Made by a program: the position numbers and the translations under genes. This document shows positions 25,001-37,200 of a DNA stretch of 64,000 nucleotides, piece after piece. The notes under the pieces were generated by a model. The model searched no databases and was not told the DNA's origin. It saw only the letters and a list, made by a program, of their open reading frames with translations. The stretch comes from Clavelina lepadiformis (lineage: Eukaryota > Chordata > Ascidiacea > Aplousobranchia > Clavelinidae): the NCBI RefSeq assembly GCF_947623445.1, contig NC_135244.1:22382860-22446859 (forward strand), written 5' to 3'. How positions within the stretch are numbered: the stretch's first letter is position 1; each line of letters starts with the position of its first letter.

Positions 25001-26127
25001 AGGTTTACCAGTACCCCACCATTTAAAATATATTTAACATCTTTCGTATTTTGTTCATTACAATGTAATGTTGGACTACTGCCTGCATATGAATATTAGA
25101 ATTTCAAGTCAAATATGTGGTAGTATGGCCAGTAGGATATCATAGTTTTGTTTCAAAGTTAACCTAGCACACACGCCAACATTCTTTTGCGGAGAGACCT
25201 GGCATTCAATGAATTGTAATCAAAAGAAGACAAACAATGGCTTTCAACCAAGTTTCACTTTACATAAAGCTTGTCCATTGTAACCATACAACAGGCTTGT
25301 TAGCCAGAGCAGTGGTAGAAACCTAACATGTAGTGATTATTGACAAACTGACTTACTCAACACAATTGAAGGTGACCCGGTAGTAAGCTGGGCTATTTTG
25401 TTAAGTTAAAGCATACACATATCATCACAGAACTGTGCTCACATTAACGGCTATGAAACTAAAAAATAGTTTGGACACTGTTTTAACATTTTATGCAGCA
25501 ATACATTAACGTTACCATACTATGCTTTACATCAAAGATTTGTGTTTATTTTAAACAAAAGCATGTTACAATTTTTCCAAGAAGGGAATCAATTCATCAA
25601 ACCACAAGAAGTTTGATTTTTTGTTTAACAATGGACACTTCCGACGAACAACCAATTTTTGTTTTATGTCTAGTTGTCATGCACATAAAATGTTTGCAAA
25701 GATATAAATATAGCAACCAGTGATATCAATACATCACCGTGCTTATTTTTTGCAACAAAATGATGACAATTAATGGTTACAAGAAAGGCACATCAGCAAC
25801 GAAATATATGTGTGTTATACAGTTATTAGTTTACAGTTGTCTGTCAATGCCACAAGTTTTATTAAAGAAATATATAATCGATTAACCCCAATTTAAATAC
25901 AATAGCAAACTTATATGTCGAAAGTACACGTAAGTTTCATGATATCGCCTACGCTACCGGTCGGATAGATATTATTTCTAAAAGTCGTTCTGTACCGATA
26001 TATACTGCGCATGACCAACCTGCTCCGAGAATGCATGACGGCTTCTTCTCCTGTAGTGATACCCAGAATAAACTTTCTTTCTTCTGTAGTAGGAATCTTT
26101 TGAACCTGGGTTACTCCTCTCCGACAT
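16016..26127 (-). CDS. MAPKBP1/WDR62: MAPKBP1/WDR62-like WD40 scaffold, copy B (full length)
   Basis: Exons in transcript order: 26127-26020 (probable start, [12 protein letters not shown]), 24778-24560, 24140-23970, 23590-23456, 23384-23205, 23052-22922, 22451-22292, 22007-21903, 21578-21439, 21312-21096, 20987-20854, 20644-20457, 20146-19805, 19487-19345, 19124-19013, 18854-17301, 17043-16865, 16309-16016. Every join is in phase, giving about 1503 residues, close to human MAPKBP1 and WDR62. Hallmarks: [94 protein letters not shown], then [13 protein letters not shown], a 517-codon Ser/Asp/Glu-rich exon and a C-terminal helical region. The family scaffolds JNK and MKK7 and localises to spindle poles/centrosomes. 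The intron after 23970 has a GC donor. Exon 1 fits by phase and basic N-terminus but is less certain. Confidence 0.92.
16430..16783. mobile_element. Non-autonomous hAT transposon (MITE)
   Basis: The 354-bp element begins CAGGGGTGGCCAACC and ends GGGTTGGCCAGGCCTG, inverted ends of hAT type. It is flanked by a perfect 8-bp target duplication ATTTAGAC (16422-16429 and 16784-16791). It lies in the last intron of scaffold copy B. The 98-codon open frame inside has no transposase signature. The perfect duplication suggests a fairly recent insertion. Confidence 0.88.
24779..26019 (-). other. First intron of scaffold copy B
   Basis: A 1.24-kb AT-rich stretch between the probable first exon and the first WD exon. 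No other exon is supported. Confidence 0.45.
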
Positions 26128-26724
26128 ATTCTTGTCATAACACCTTGCTCGTTTAATTGCTAAGAATAAGGTGATAATGACCCAACCATTGAACTTTTTG
26201 TTACTTTAGCGAATTGTCTATGATTTCTTTGCAATATATACTACTACCACCCTATAAAAATAATTCACAGTCATAAATGATCAAATGTTTTAGTTAAATT
26301 AGTACAAAATGTAAGCAAATTATTTTGCACAGTTATGCAAAAACGAATCATACATATCCACTGAAGTGTAAAAAAATAAAGTTTTACTGTAAAAAAGTTT
26401 CAAGGTAAATTACTTTAAAATGGTATAGTTACATTCTTCAATACATTTTGCTCTGAACTATTTCATTCATCAAATAAAATTAAAATATATTCATGAAAAA
26501 TCTCCCTTGTTCAAACGTTAATTGTTTGACAATAGACGAACACACGAACAATGTGAAGTGAAGAACACTGAAGGACATATTTCATGCAAACAGTGTTAAA
26601 TTTTGAAACATTGCTAATACAAAAATAAAAATCATAATACTAAGAGCATATGGATTTAACAAAGCAGATTACATCAAACTGTAACAGTGGAATAAACGTT
26701 ATGGACTGGACTTGGAGATTAAAG

Positions 26725-27042
26725 TTATGAGCACTTCCACACACAAATGGCCATGTTTCCACCAAAGAACATGTACAAGATGTTCTTTGTCTCGTGAGTG
26801 ATCTCAAAACCAAAACCTTCCCCGACAATTGTGTGCCAAGAAGCCCCGAATTTTTTGTCCATGTTCTCTTTAATCATCTTCGCTGCGTTTTCGTTGTTTG
26901 TGCTAAATTTCTCACATGCAGTCACACACAATTCCATGGCTTCCACCCTCATTTCTTCAGGCATGTCAGTATGACGGATCAGTGGATAACTGTGAAGTCG
27001 ACGGAAGTCGTGAGCTTCTTCTTTTTTGGTTTCAGTTGCCAT
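26725..27042 (-). CDS. DNAL4: Dynein axonemal light chain 4, intronless
   Basis: One uninterrupted exon of 105 codons plus stop, the same length as human DNAL4. It contains the diagnostic PLIRHTDMPEEMRVEAMELC, ACEKFSTNNENAAKMIKE, MDKKFGASWHTIVGEGFGFE and the C-terminal GGNMAICVWKCS. This is the LC8-like fold light chain that dimerises and binds dynein intermediate chains of axonemal or cytoplasmic dynein. The start is the first ATG, followed by MATETKKEEAHDFRRLHSYP, aligned with the family start. No introns, although other genes here are finely split, so a processed copy that became the working gene, or intron loss, are both possible. No clear polyA signal was found. Confidence 0.96.
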   Translation of the reverse strand: MATETKKEEAHDFRRLHSYPLIRHTDMPEEMRVEAMELCVTACEKFSTNNENAAKMIKENMDKKFGASWHTIVGEGFGFEITHETKNILYMFFGGNMAICVWKCS

Positions 27043-27457
27043 ATTGGTTTTAAGCAGTTACGTGTACAAAGCTTTTTAAGTTATGGTGTAGGTTTCATAA
27101 GAAACTCTGTTAATTCAAAAATATACTTTTTCTATTGTTGTGGAAACTACTATAAGAAGGTTTTAAACAAAATCTCAACAGTTGAGACACAAAATCTAAG
27201 GATAAAAGCTTAGAATCCGTGCAACAATAGACCACAGACTAATAATACGTGTGTGACGTGGTTGAGCTGCAATGGTCTTGTCAAGACTTTATGAAGTTAA
27301 TAATCCTTGCTTTATTTCAACATTGCTGCAATATCCAGGCATAATTGGAACTTATTGACACCTAAAAGCGTGGTTATGACCCTTGAGCAGAGACTTGTGC
27401 CAGTTTGTACTTCGTACATTCACCACTATATACACCGAAGTTTTTATCCTCTTGTCG

Positions 27458-27640
27458 ATTTATAATAAATAAACAAAGAAAAAATGGTTGTTTGAATGCC
27501 AATTTACAATAAATAAACAAAGAATTGAGGCTTCAGTGCACGCCATCACGCCAAAAGTAGCTTTTTTGCACGCACTTCTTGTCTAAAACTGACATACTTT
27601 CCAGTTGGGGTTGAACAAAATCTGCATTGGGTTTAAGTTG
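27458..27640. repeat. Dispersed repeat, copy of the one near 12.3 kb
   Basis: Begins GATTTATAATAAATAAACAA and contains a second TTTACAATAAATAAACAAAG unit about 45 bases later, then the cgccatcacgccaaaa block also seen in the 12.3-kb copy. Family unknown. Confidence 0.35.
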
Positions 27641-29065
27641 TGCAAAAACTTTCGCCATAGTCCCTGTTAACAAACCATGTTATGATATTTTCTAGGCCCA
27701 GCAAGTATAATTATATATGGTAATTATAATTAGGTATTTATGCTCCTGTTCGTGACAGAGAAGAAGAATCCAACTAAAATACCAATTTTCATTAAACTTT
27801 TTATACTTTCTACATAGGCTAGGTAGCCTAGGCTAGCAGGATGGCAAAATGTTTTTCGATTTTGACAAGTTTTAAAACCCTACTGGAAATTTTGTAGGTT
27901 TCTGTCCAATCTTCTGGAGCAGAATTTCTGTTTGGCCCTAAATAAGTATAGGCCTATTACGTTGGTTGTCGTGATTTAAATTTTAGCATTACATTAATCT
28001 GGTGAACTGAAATTAAAACTTCCATTATAAGGTTTTAAAATATATAAAAACTAGGCAATTTGTTGAAATTAATTACTAATCGCACAGATGTAACTCTCGT
28101 CCCACCTGGTTTTTGGTGAAAATAAAACCAGTAAATCAACTTTCAGACTTTTCAACCTGGACCGGTGAGACTTTTCAACCTGTACCACACAGAAAAGATG
28201 CATAGTCTACTTACACAGGCTAGTCCTAATAAATCCATAGTTTGGTAGCTTATGCTTCACTAGAGGATGTTTGAAAAATGTTTAAGGCGTGTAGGAAAGC
28301 CAACAGAATACGATATTTCGCATGGAGGCCTACCGACCACTATTACACCAAACACATTCCACAACCCTTCTCCCTAGCGACTGAAGCAGGACTGATTTGT
28401 TTGGGTTGGCGTTGTCAACTGTTTGAACTTTGCGCTAAACAATTTTTTTCTGTTATTCGGAAAATATTTTATAATTCAGTCAATGACGTTTAATGCTTCA
28501 TCCATAGAACCATGAAAAAATAACAATAAAATTATTTTTAACGTATCGAGTTAATTTGTAAAAGTTTTACAAATTTTTAAGGTTTTAAGACTAACCAAAA
28601 TGTATTTTATTTTTTTCACATGGAGCGCCAAGTGACGCTGTTTACCTCGCATTATTGCCAGTAAGTGGCAGCAAAGAACAACACTTGCTCCCACAGAAAA
28701 GTAATTTGTTTGATATGCAAAACTAATAAACTGAAAATCAGTGCTATTTGTTACTTTGAAACAGTATTTGAGATTGAGACCCAAGAATACCAAAACATAC
28801 CTTTGAAATGAATCACCAATGAAAATGTCAATGCAAAAATTGTTACTGCTTGACGAATTTAGGCAAATTAGTTGTTTTTATTGCTGCAATACACCAACAC
28901 CTATATATCATGCATATGTTTGGAATTATATAATCTCATTCTTCACTTAAAATTGCGTCAAATGTCGGACAAGAGCAATTGAGCTGTAATTCATAAAAAC
29001 TGGATTCGTGTGGTTGTATTTATTGTAATGAGATATAGATATAAGTAAAACAAGAAACAGGAATT

Positions 29066-29256
29066 AGTTTGGCACCCTTAAGGTTAACTTTATATTTTTC
29101 GACACGAGTTTTCACAAGCATAAGCTTGCTGCTTCAGGTGTACTTTGAAAAATCCATTTTTGTGATCCATTTTTCACAGTACACCTGAAGAAGGAAGCTT
29201 ATGCTTGCGAAAGCTCATGTCGAAAGATATAAAGTTAACCTTCAGAGTGTCAAACT
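29066..29256. repeat. Fold-back (long inverted repeat) element
   Basis: Two arms of about 80 bases, left 29066-29148 and right 29176-29256, are inverted copies at roughly 85-90 percent identity by eye, with a spacer of about 27 bases. Arms start AGTTTGGCAC / AGTTTGACAC and share AAGGTTAACTTTATAT and AAGCATAAGCTT. No coding capacity. It looks like a fold-back MITE; its transcript would form a long hairpin. Confidence 0.75.
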
Positions 29257-29556
29257 ATATCCTCTTTCTTATTTTATTTTAAAATTTGATTAACACGGTT
29301 CAGACAACATCAACATAGATATAAGCATGATAGGTAATAAAGCCTATTCTCTTGGGAACGAATGCTTTTTATAGAATTGCTATAGTGCTCTGCTATAGTG
29401 ACTTTGCATGTCATAATTCAACCGCACATTTCATCAAAGAATAGAACACGTCACCGTATTAGGAAAATAATTCCGTTGTATATAGAGAGAAGAAGGTATC
29501 GTTTTTCATCTAGAAAATTCGAAGTACAGTACAGTGAAGTTTCTTATCGTCAAAAA

Positions 29557-29718
29557 ATGAAGATGATTCGTCTAGTATCGATTGCTTTTCTTGTTTATCT
29601 GGTCAAGGTAAAGACTATCTGCCTTGCTTCAGAAACAGTGACGCATTCGCTGATCCCACCAACCAGGATGCTTCATCCAACATCGGTGAACCTCCGTGAA
29701 GGGATGGTAAACGGGTAG
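29557..29718 (+). CDS. Possible short secreted peptide or signal-peptide exon
   Basis: A 53-codon frame beginning MKMIRLVSIAFLVYLVK, a good signal-peptide core (basic start, hydrophobic stretch). A plausible donor (AAG|GTAAAG at 29608) would make this the first coding exon of a spliced gene, but no following exon was found. If unspliced it encodes a small secreted peptide. No family recognised. Confidence 0.2.
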   Translation: MKMIRLVSIAFLVYLVKVKTICLASETVTHSLIPPTRMLHPTSVNLREGMVNG

Positions 29719-32700
29719 CATCTGGGGTAAAGGGAGAAGTAGGTGAAAATATTCCAAGCCTGAACCTTTTGTGTTTGCAAAAAAGAAAATTTGGTGAGGT
29801 TTATTTTTGATTAAATTACGGTAAATTACTTTGTTACAGTGTTTTTTGTGGTTTCGGTGTCTTTGCGAGTAGGTCCTATACTGCTCAGTACGTGTAACAA
29901 TTTCTCCTTTTGCTGTACTAGACAATGATTTGATAAACATAAGGCGAAAACTAGGTGAAGCGTTACGACACATAGCAGCTCTATGTACTGGTGAGCTTTT
30001 TGTTTTTGACTGGAACCATTCTGTTTTCTTTTTAAACTGTAAACGTTGAGCTTTTCAAATTTTTTAAAGTTCAAAATTTTACAGATTTAGGGAGTTGCAT
30101 GTAATCTTGTGGGCGCATTCTCCCGATTGTTTGAAGCATTAATAAGCATTAATAAGCCTTTAATCACCCGTTTGTCCAGTATACGTGTTGTAACTATAAG
30201 CTGACAGCGATGCTAAAATTACAACTTCAGTGTCCATCTTTACTGACATTGAATAAAAACCAAGCCGAAAATGGTTGGTACGCGCCGTCTAACGGATATC
30301 AGTAGAAGGTTTTGGCGACCACACAAACTTTGAAAAATGTAGAACAGTGTGGCGTTCGGACAATTTCATAATTGCAATAATTATATATATTGGCATTGCA
30401 TAAAGTTTGATTTTTCTCCAGTCTAGATAATGTAATAATGTGCAAAGCTTGTAGCGTGCTGACATAGATTGAAGTGTTTCAAGTACCTTGTTTTCGTGGT
30501 GTAATATGCGACACGTGGTTTATGGTAGCAGGTATTGTTCTAGTATCTTTAATCACAAGCGTAGTTTCAAACCAATATGTGATATAGTAAGTGTGTCAAG
30601 TGGTTTTTTTGTACTGATGTAAAATCGATTTGAATTCTTTGTGATGAAAAGCTTAGAATAACATGGACACATGTACACGTGTGATAGCAGTTAATTTGGC
30701 ACTCGCTCATTGGTCAATATTTTAGTATATAAAACAAGTGTTGGATTTAAATCGCTCTCTTGGAAATTCTCTCTTCTCTGAGTTATTTCCCTTGTTCTGT
30801 AAAATTGAAGTTATTACTGAATTATTAAGAAAGTGGGATCATGGTGTAAATATTGCTAATTCGATACAACTGATTCGGACAATATAACAACTAAATTTTA
30901 TGAAGTTGGTGTTGATTTAAGAAGCAAATGAGACAGTAAAACGCAACGGAGTCAAAGACAATCATAGGAGTCAGACAATAAAACTGAAAGACTGGGTTTG
31001 GCTTAGGTCATCCCAAAACCATCACACCATCATCCCATAACAGCATGCCAAGATTTAGAGGAGATTTGGTTTCTGTTGGAATGAGAAATTTGGTAATAAG
31101 GAAGTTCATACGCAGTTCAACATTATCATATTTTGGTAGAGATTTTGTACTAAAAACATACGGTACAAATACAAACATTTGTCTGTAATAGCACTGTACA
31201 AGTTATACCTTATTTTTGTGTTGCTTCAAACTACGTGAAAATGCGAGTATATACTTAACAGCCTTCACCTTAACATAACTTAAAAAGAATTTTAAATTTT
31301 CTGAAAAGGAAAGTTGCAAATACCTTTGTTAAGTTTAGCTGTAATATTTGAATCCGGTTGAGTGACCGCACTTAAGAAGGTGAATGGTCTGGGTTGTTCT
31401 GCAGAAAACAGAAACTGGCGTCGTCGCGATTCAGATGGCGGTGAATTCCACAATTGTGCTCTTATCACCTTTCGAAATATTCTCGTACATAAAGCCATTG
31501 ACGACTCATGTTCGATTGAATTTCAGGCTACTTGGGAAAAAAATATTTCCAGCCTTTGTGGCTAAGACTTTCCAGAACAACTTAGTCATGGTTTTTAGTT
31601 GTTTTGCGAAATGAAATAAATTACAATACAAGCATATATTGACATCAGTGTATAGTTTTTGTTAACAGTTAACTGCCATTCAAGATAGGTACAGCATGTG
31701 AGGAAATAATGACGTAATGGGACAAGTATAATGAGTAATGACAAACGTATAGAGTAGGTAATCGTAGTAATCGAAATTACAAATGGAATCGAAATAATCA
31801 TCCAACTAGGCAGCAGTCGATTGGTTAAGTTGCTCGATAGATCCAGGTTCTGCTCTCGGTCTCGGCGATAGGCTAAGTTCCCTGGCTGCCATCAGTCACG
31901 GGTGAATAACATACTTCTTCCTCTTATTAGGGCCGCTGGGTCGCCACATGAAAGAGTTTATGCAAAACATAATACAAAAGAAACAAAATTTGTAGCTTTG
32001 ATGCATAAAAGCAAAACAAACAAAATAAAAACTGGGCGATATCAAGGTTTTCAGCATTATTTCATCATTTTACCAGCTGCTAGACTCGACTAAAATCCAG
32101 ACCAGTGGCCCAGGAAAGTGGCTCACAGAGTCATGGAAAAACAATTATTGTAGCCGAGGGTCCGCAGGTAAAAAAAAGGTTAAAGACCATTTGCTTAGAG
32201 AGACCACATAAATTAGACACGATGCAAATCAAAAGTGCATCATTTGTTTTTTAAGGGTGTAGGCCTATACTTTCCAGATCTATCAGCTATCACCATATTA
32301 ATCAAAAATTCAAACCTAGTAACTGCTTATGTGTTTAAAATGCTTCGGTAATAAATGAGACCAAAATGCATTAAAGTTTTGAGTTTTTACGCCTAAAACA
32401 CCATGTAGTTGTTTTCCCAAATGCATAATTTCTAGCACAGCACTAACAGAAATCGGTTATTTTTATTTAGCAAACAAATCAATCATAGTCAAAGCGTAAA
32501 TTGGTAACCGGAAATGTTTTTCTGGTGGTTAAGACACAGCGCTTTGTTGCAACATGTAACCGGAACGTGTTAACGTATCACCAACTACCTGAGTTCGACC
32601 GAAAACCAGCTGATACTGCACCAGAGAACGTATTATGGTGTAACAACGCCGTGATGTAACAGAAAACATGCCTGGCTAGATTCAAATAGTTGGTTTCCTT

Positions 32701-32972
32701 TATAAATTTCGATTGCGACATTTCATTTAAGCTATTTTTGGAACAATAACATAGAGCAATTTGAACAGTATTTGCTTGCTAAGGCAAGCTGATGTTCGCG
32801 GTTAACGTGTGTTATTGTACGAGAAAAGACATGTTTTTTTAGAAGTGAAAGATTGTAATTATGTTTTGAAACCTGTTTATCACAATCGCTGGTAGAATGT
32901 TGTCCAAAAAGTAGGATGACTAAAGCAGCATTTTCGAAAACAGGGCAATAAACAGGAAAAAATTCCGATCCA

Positions 32973-33397
32973 TCATATGAAAAGATATTTCATAAGCTTC
33001 CACTGAATCTGACAAACCAAACGTCCTTCATTGAACCGGTTCTCATTGAAAACACCGGCCTGCCAGGTTCCTTCAAGCTGTTGATTCACATCAACAACAA
33101 ACCGGACGGCTTGATCACGTGACAGATCAGCTGTGTACCTGCTAGGACTCAGTACACGCCGCGTGTTCCTTTGTGACATCATAATGATTGCCGCACTGCT
33201 ACTGACAAAGCCAGTTTTGTATCGACCGAGCAAAAGGGGAAGTTGAGCTGCCAGCTCTGCCACGCTTGAATGGCTCGGGTGGCGTGATGGGTCAGGCAAA
33301 GGGTGTTTTGTTGCCAAAAGTATTGCAACTTATTACAACAAGGTAACGTTGCGACAAAAATTAAAGAACAGTTCTTACCTAAGCATTTTAAATCAGA
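32973..33397 (-). CDS. Candidate terminal exons of an unrecognised gene, with a 19-nt microexon
   Basis: Exon 33256-32973 is open and protein-like (LLLGRYKTGFVSSSAAIIMM, DQAVRFVVDVNQQLEGTW) and ends in TGA after 94 codons. Upstream, 33397-33379 is a 19-base segment flanked by a strong pyrimidine tract plus CAG and by GTAAGA; it joins the larger exon in phase. No start exon or further upstream exon was found toward 34.2 kb, and I do not recognise the family. Could be chance. Confidence 0.25.
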
Positions 33398-34247
33398 CTG
33401 AAAAGAAAAGATAAAGAAAAAGAAAAGACCGTGTTAGAAAGATATGAAACAGGTTAATAATATTGTCTTCGTTAAAACCACCTTTGCGTTTTCGTCAAAA
33501 CAGCTGCCGCCGACTTGTTTTGAACCTCGCTAAAACCAGTGCGAGCTGGTTTAAAGCGAACTGCGCAATATTGATCGGGTTTTGTGCACAGGTAAGGGGC
33601 TTTCGCAATGGCTGGCAATGGTTCGTTGGAAAGGTCGTGCACATAACACCGGAGTGTTTGGTTTAAAAATAGACTAACCGGTTCTATTTAACTAGTTTTG
33701 TAGGATGAATAGACCAGTGCAGTTTAAGTTAGAAAGTGTGACAAGCAACGTTTGACAAACCACTACGCAGATTACAACATCATGGGAGAGCTGTTAGTCA
33801 AGTTGTAAACAAGACGGGGAAATTACGGGAGTGGGAGTATATGACTCGGTTTGTGAGCGAATGTGGGCGTTGTTATTTCAATTCTTCAAGCTAAAAGCAC
33901 TTGTTAAAGCGATGACGCAATCATTGCCAATGCAGCAAATTTTCTTCTGTTTACTTTACATAGCAACCGTCGCACGTGACAAAGATTCTAAATGTTTAAA
34001 ATGATGAGATTGTCAGTGCAGTATTGAGGCTAAAGGCGCCGCAGGCTGTATTTAGAACTGATCTGCGAATGTTTTTGTATCGTAAAACGATTTGCGAACT
34101 ACTTTTAAAATTGCGAAAGTAGGTCTTAAAGTTTGTGTTTTTTTAGAAAAAAGAACGTTGTAAAGATCTATTAATCTGGTGCTAGAAGGCGACCGTTATT
34201 TGGTCAGGCAATCACTTCTGCAATAGTGCTTTGCGTGAGTGCGCAAA

Positions 34248-37200
34248 ATGCAATCTTCCTATGCTGTTGTTGCCAACCTGTTGCCAATCATTACTGGATT
34301 TCTTGCAACACTAGTTCAAGGCAGAGTTACTTATTCCAACGACAAGCAAGAGGTATGTTTGTTTATTTGTGTTTTTGCATTCAACTTCTAGTATATATAT
34401 ATAGATTACTCTCTCATTCACAGCCAAAGCCGGCAGGTAAGTCACATCGCCAAAGCTGCTGCAGTAGAATAACTGAACTACTGATTGGGTTACAGTTTGG
34501 TTTCAAATCAGAATTGGAAGTCTAGTTAATATGGCACTTGTTTTATGTTGTAAATTGCTTAATTTCTTCGGGTTAATGTTTGTGCATGTGCACTAAGTTT
34601 CTCTATATTTTACAAGAGTCAACATGAACAAAAAAAGTTTGTAAACTTACTAAAAGTTGACTTCTTCATTGCTGTCATGGTGAACACCAGTGAGATAAAC
34701 TCAAGTCATATAAAAGATTTAATTGATTATATACTTATCTAAAGATCGATCTAATCACAAAGTTTATCTGAACCTTAGGGTAATTGGAGTTAATCATTTT
34801 AAAAATTGACTGAACTTCCAAATTGGTCAAACTGGCTTTCGCAGGCCGCCAATGTTGTGAAATATAGTGACACATGCACAGACAAAATTTATGCAGAACG
34901 TTGTTGGAAAATAAAACATTTACAAAGTTTGTGGTTTGTGTTAGACAAGTTTCTACATTAAGGTGTTATGTGGTCTATTACTTCAACATTAGTTTGCTAG
35001 ATGTGTGTTTTTTTTCCACCTTTTATCTGCACCAGTAAATGCTAGGGTCCGCATGTTCTGTGGTTTGTTGTTAGAAAACTCTCTTTTGTTTGACCAGTGT
35101 TAGTTGACTGGTGACGCAAGCCAAGTCATGGGACGACTGGGGGAACAACTGCTAGATTTTTCTTCCAGTAGCGATAGATCAAATGGCTGTGTGGTAAGTT
35201 GCATTTGGAGGTAGGCAGTTACAGTACCGCTTGGAATGCCAACACTAGTTTCTTTCAATCTTATTTTTTCTTCAGGTTTTCTTACTTGTACTTGATAGTT
35301 TTCTTTTCAGGCCTTTTATATTTTTTTATTTCGTACAACAGTTTACTTAGAATTGTACAAATTGGAGAGCGTTTGCAGTTTACTTTGTGGATAGTTTTGT
35401 TTTATATTTGCAGTTGTCAGTGATCTTTATTGCCGCATGTTGTGTACGTGGTATCTTAAAGTAGTAAATTTGTACCATTTTACATACACGTAACATGTAT
35501 TTTTTCTATGCTGGTTTGCATTCTTTTGCTTACGCTTTCGCTGTATTAATACTTGCGCTGTATTGACAGACTATTGTTGCAGTGCTCATCCTTTTGAGGA
35601 TTTTTTTGTAAACCTGCCAAGTTTGTCTTGAACTGTCTTTGTTACGTGCATTGAATGTTCTCTGCCTTTTACTTGTGTCGTTTCGCAGATGCATTGAAAT
35701 AAAAAGTTCTCAAATAGCTTTGTTTGATCCATACAATGTGAAATTGTATGCATTAAGCTGAAAAGAATGTTAAGTACCTGTACATATTTTTTTTTAAATA
35801 AAAGTAGGTTTAAAGCTTTAAAAGATATCCTAAGCGTAGTGTAACGATGATAATTTTCTTTCAGAACGGTGAAACCAAATGCCAAGGAAAAGATGGAGAG
35901 TACTTTTGTCAAGTCGGCTCCTGTTGTTGTGAAGATGGCTGCTGTACCGGCGAAGGCTGCTGCACTTACTACTATCAACTCTGGTGTAAGCATATTCAGT
36001 TGCTCAGTGTGTTCTGTTTTATGAAGATTTAGTTCCACAGTATATCTCTATGTTAGATTGAGTCGCAAGCATACAAAATCGGTTATATTCATTTATAGTT
36101 ACAGCCTTGATTTTGTTAGCTCGATTGCGTTCAGTCATCATTGATGCTAATTTACAGGGTTCTGGCTCATCTGGGGAGTGATCATATTGATGAGTTGCTT
36201 CTGTGCTTACCATCATCGACGGAAGCGAAGAGCTCACCGCTCAAGCAGAGGTCGACGCCGCAACAGAGAAAGTGGCCCTTATGCTGGAGTCTGCAACTAC
36301 CCTGGCCCTCCTCTAGACAACAGTGAGTAAAAATAAGTGCTTTGGTTGCTGATTTGTGGACATTCTGAACCATCTTTTTGTACCAGAAAAAATTTGGCCA
36401 AGAGGTTTTTCAACATGGCCTTTGGTTTCTTAAGTGTAGGCATAATTTTAATGATAAAGTTTTTACAAATTTTTCAACGTTTTGAGATTTGAAGTCATTT
36501 TGAATTATAGTTCGCTGAGCGAAGGTTGAATTTTCCATTTGCAATCAGAAACAACAGAATTGGAGTTTTTAGTTTTAACAGACCATTTGGTTCAAAACTG
36601 TTAAAGTTTTTAACAAAACCATGCAATTTATACATTTAAAGTCAATACAATCGGCAAGTGTTTGTGCAATTTAAAGTAACTAAGGCGAAAGAAAAGTTAC
36701 TTTGAGTTGGCCTAACACTGCCTGGCTTTTAGCCCTACAAAAAAGATTTCCATAGATCCTAAAACGATTTTCTTACAAAAAAAGCTTGTATCAGATCATC
36801 TGCTTCATTGGAAAGCTGTATTAATAGCTTAATGTGATGCAGAATATGTTGTAACTAGTGTTGTTTAAGCTATATCCACAAATTTTGTTCATTGAAACTC
36901 CAACCATGATCTGCTATATACTGTTGACTATTGCGTGGAGTTGAATGAAGTTTCGAAAGCAGAAAAATAGCTTTCAGTGTAGTGTTTGCCGATTCACCAA
37001 CACTTGCATCGTCACCATATCAATAACTGATGCTCCGCGGTTTAGGTGTTCTGGGATACTGTAAACTTCCAGTCTATGATGATGTGATCCGAATCCCACC
37101 AACTGCATCCCCGCCTCCCCCCTACTCATCGAGACGACCCATCAACACCGTCGCATGCTTGGAACCCAACCAGAATGGGTAAGACTTTGCACCTGTACTC

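Larger units (their letters stand above)
27043..32972. other. Gene-poor, AT-rich intergenic region
   Basis: Nearly 6 kb without a supported multi-exon gene. It holds a dispersed repeat near 27458-27640, the fold-back element at 29066-29256 and a possible short secreted peptide at 29557-29718. A 76-codon plus frame at 31384-31614 is the longest other candidate, with no recognisable family. Confidence 0.5.

Noticed and set aside
31292-31614. Overlapping open frames on both strands (67-76 codons)
   Set aside because: All frames are open by low stop density; no recognisable product, start context or partner exon.
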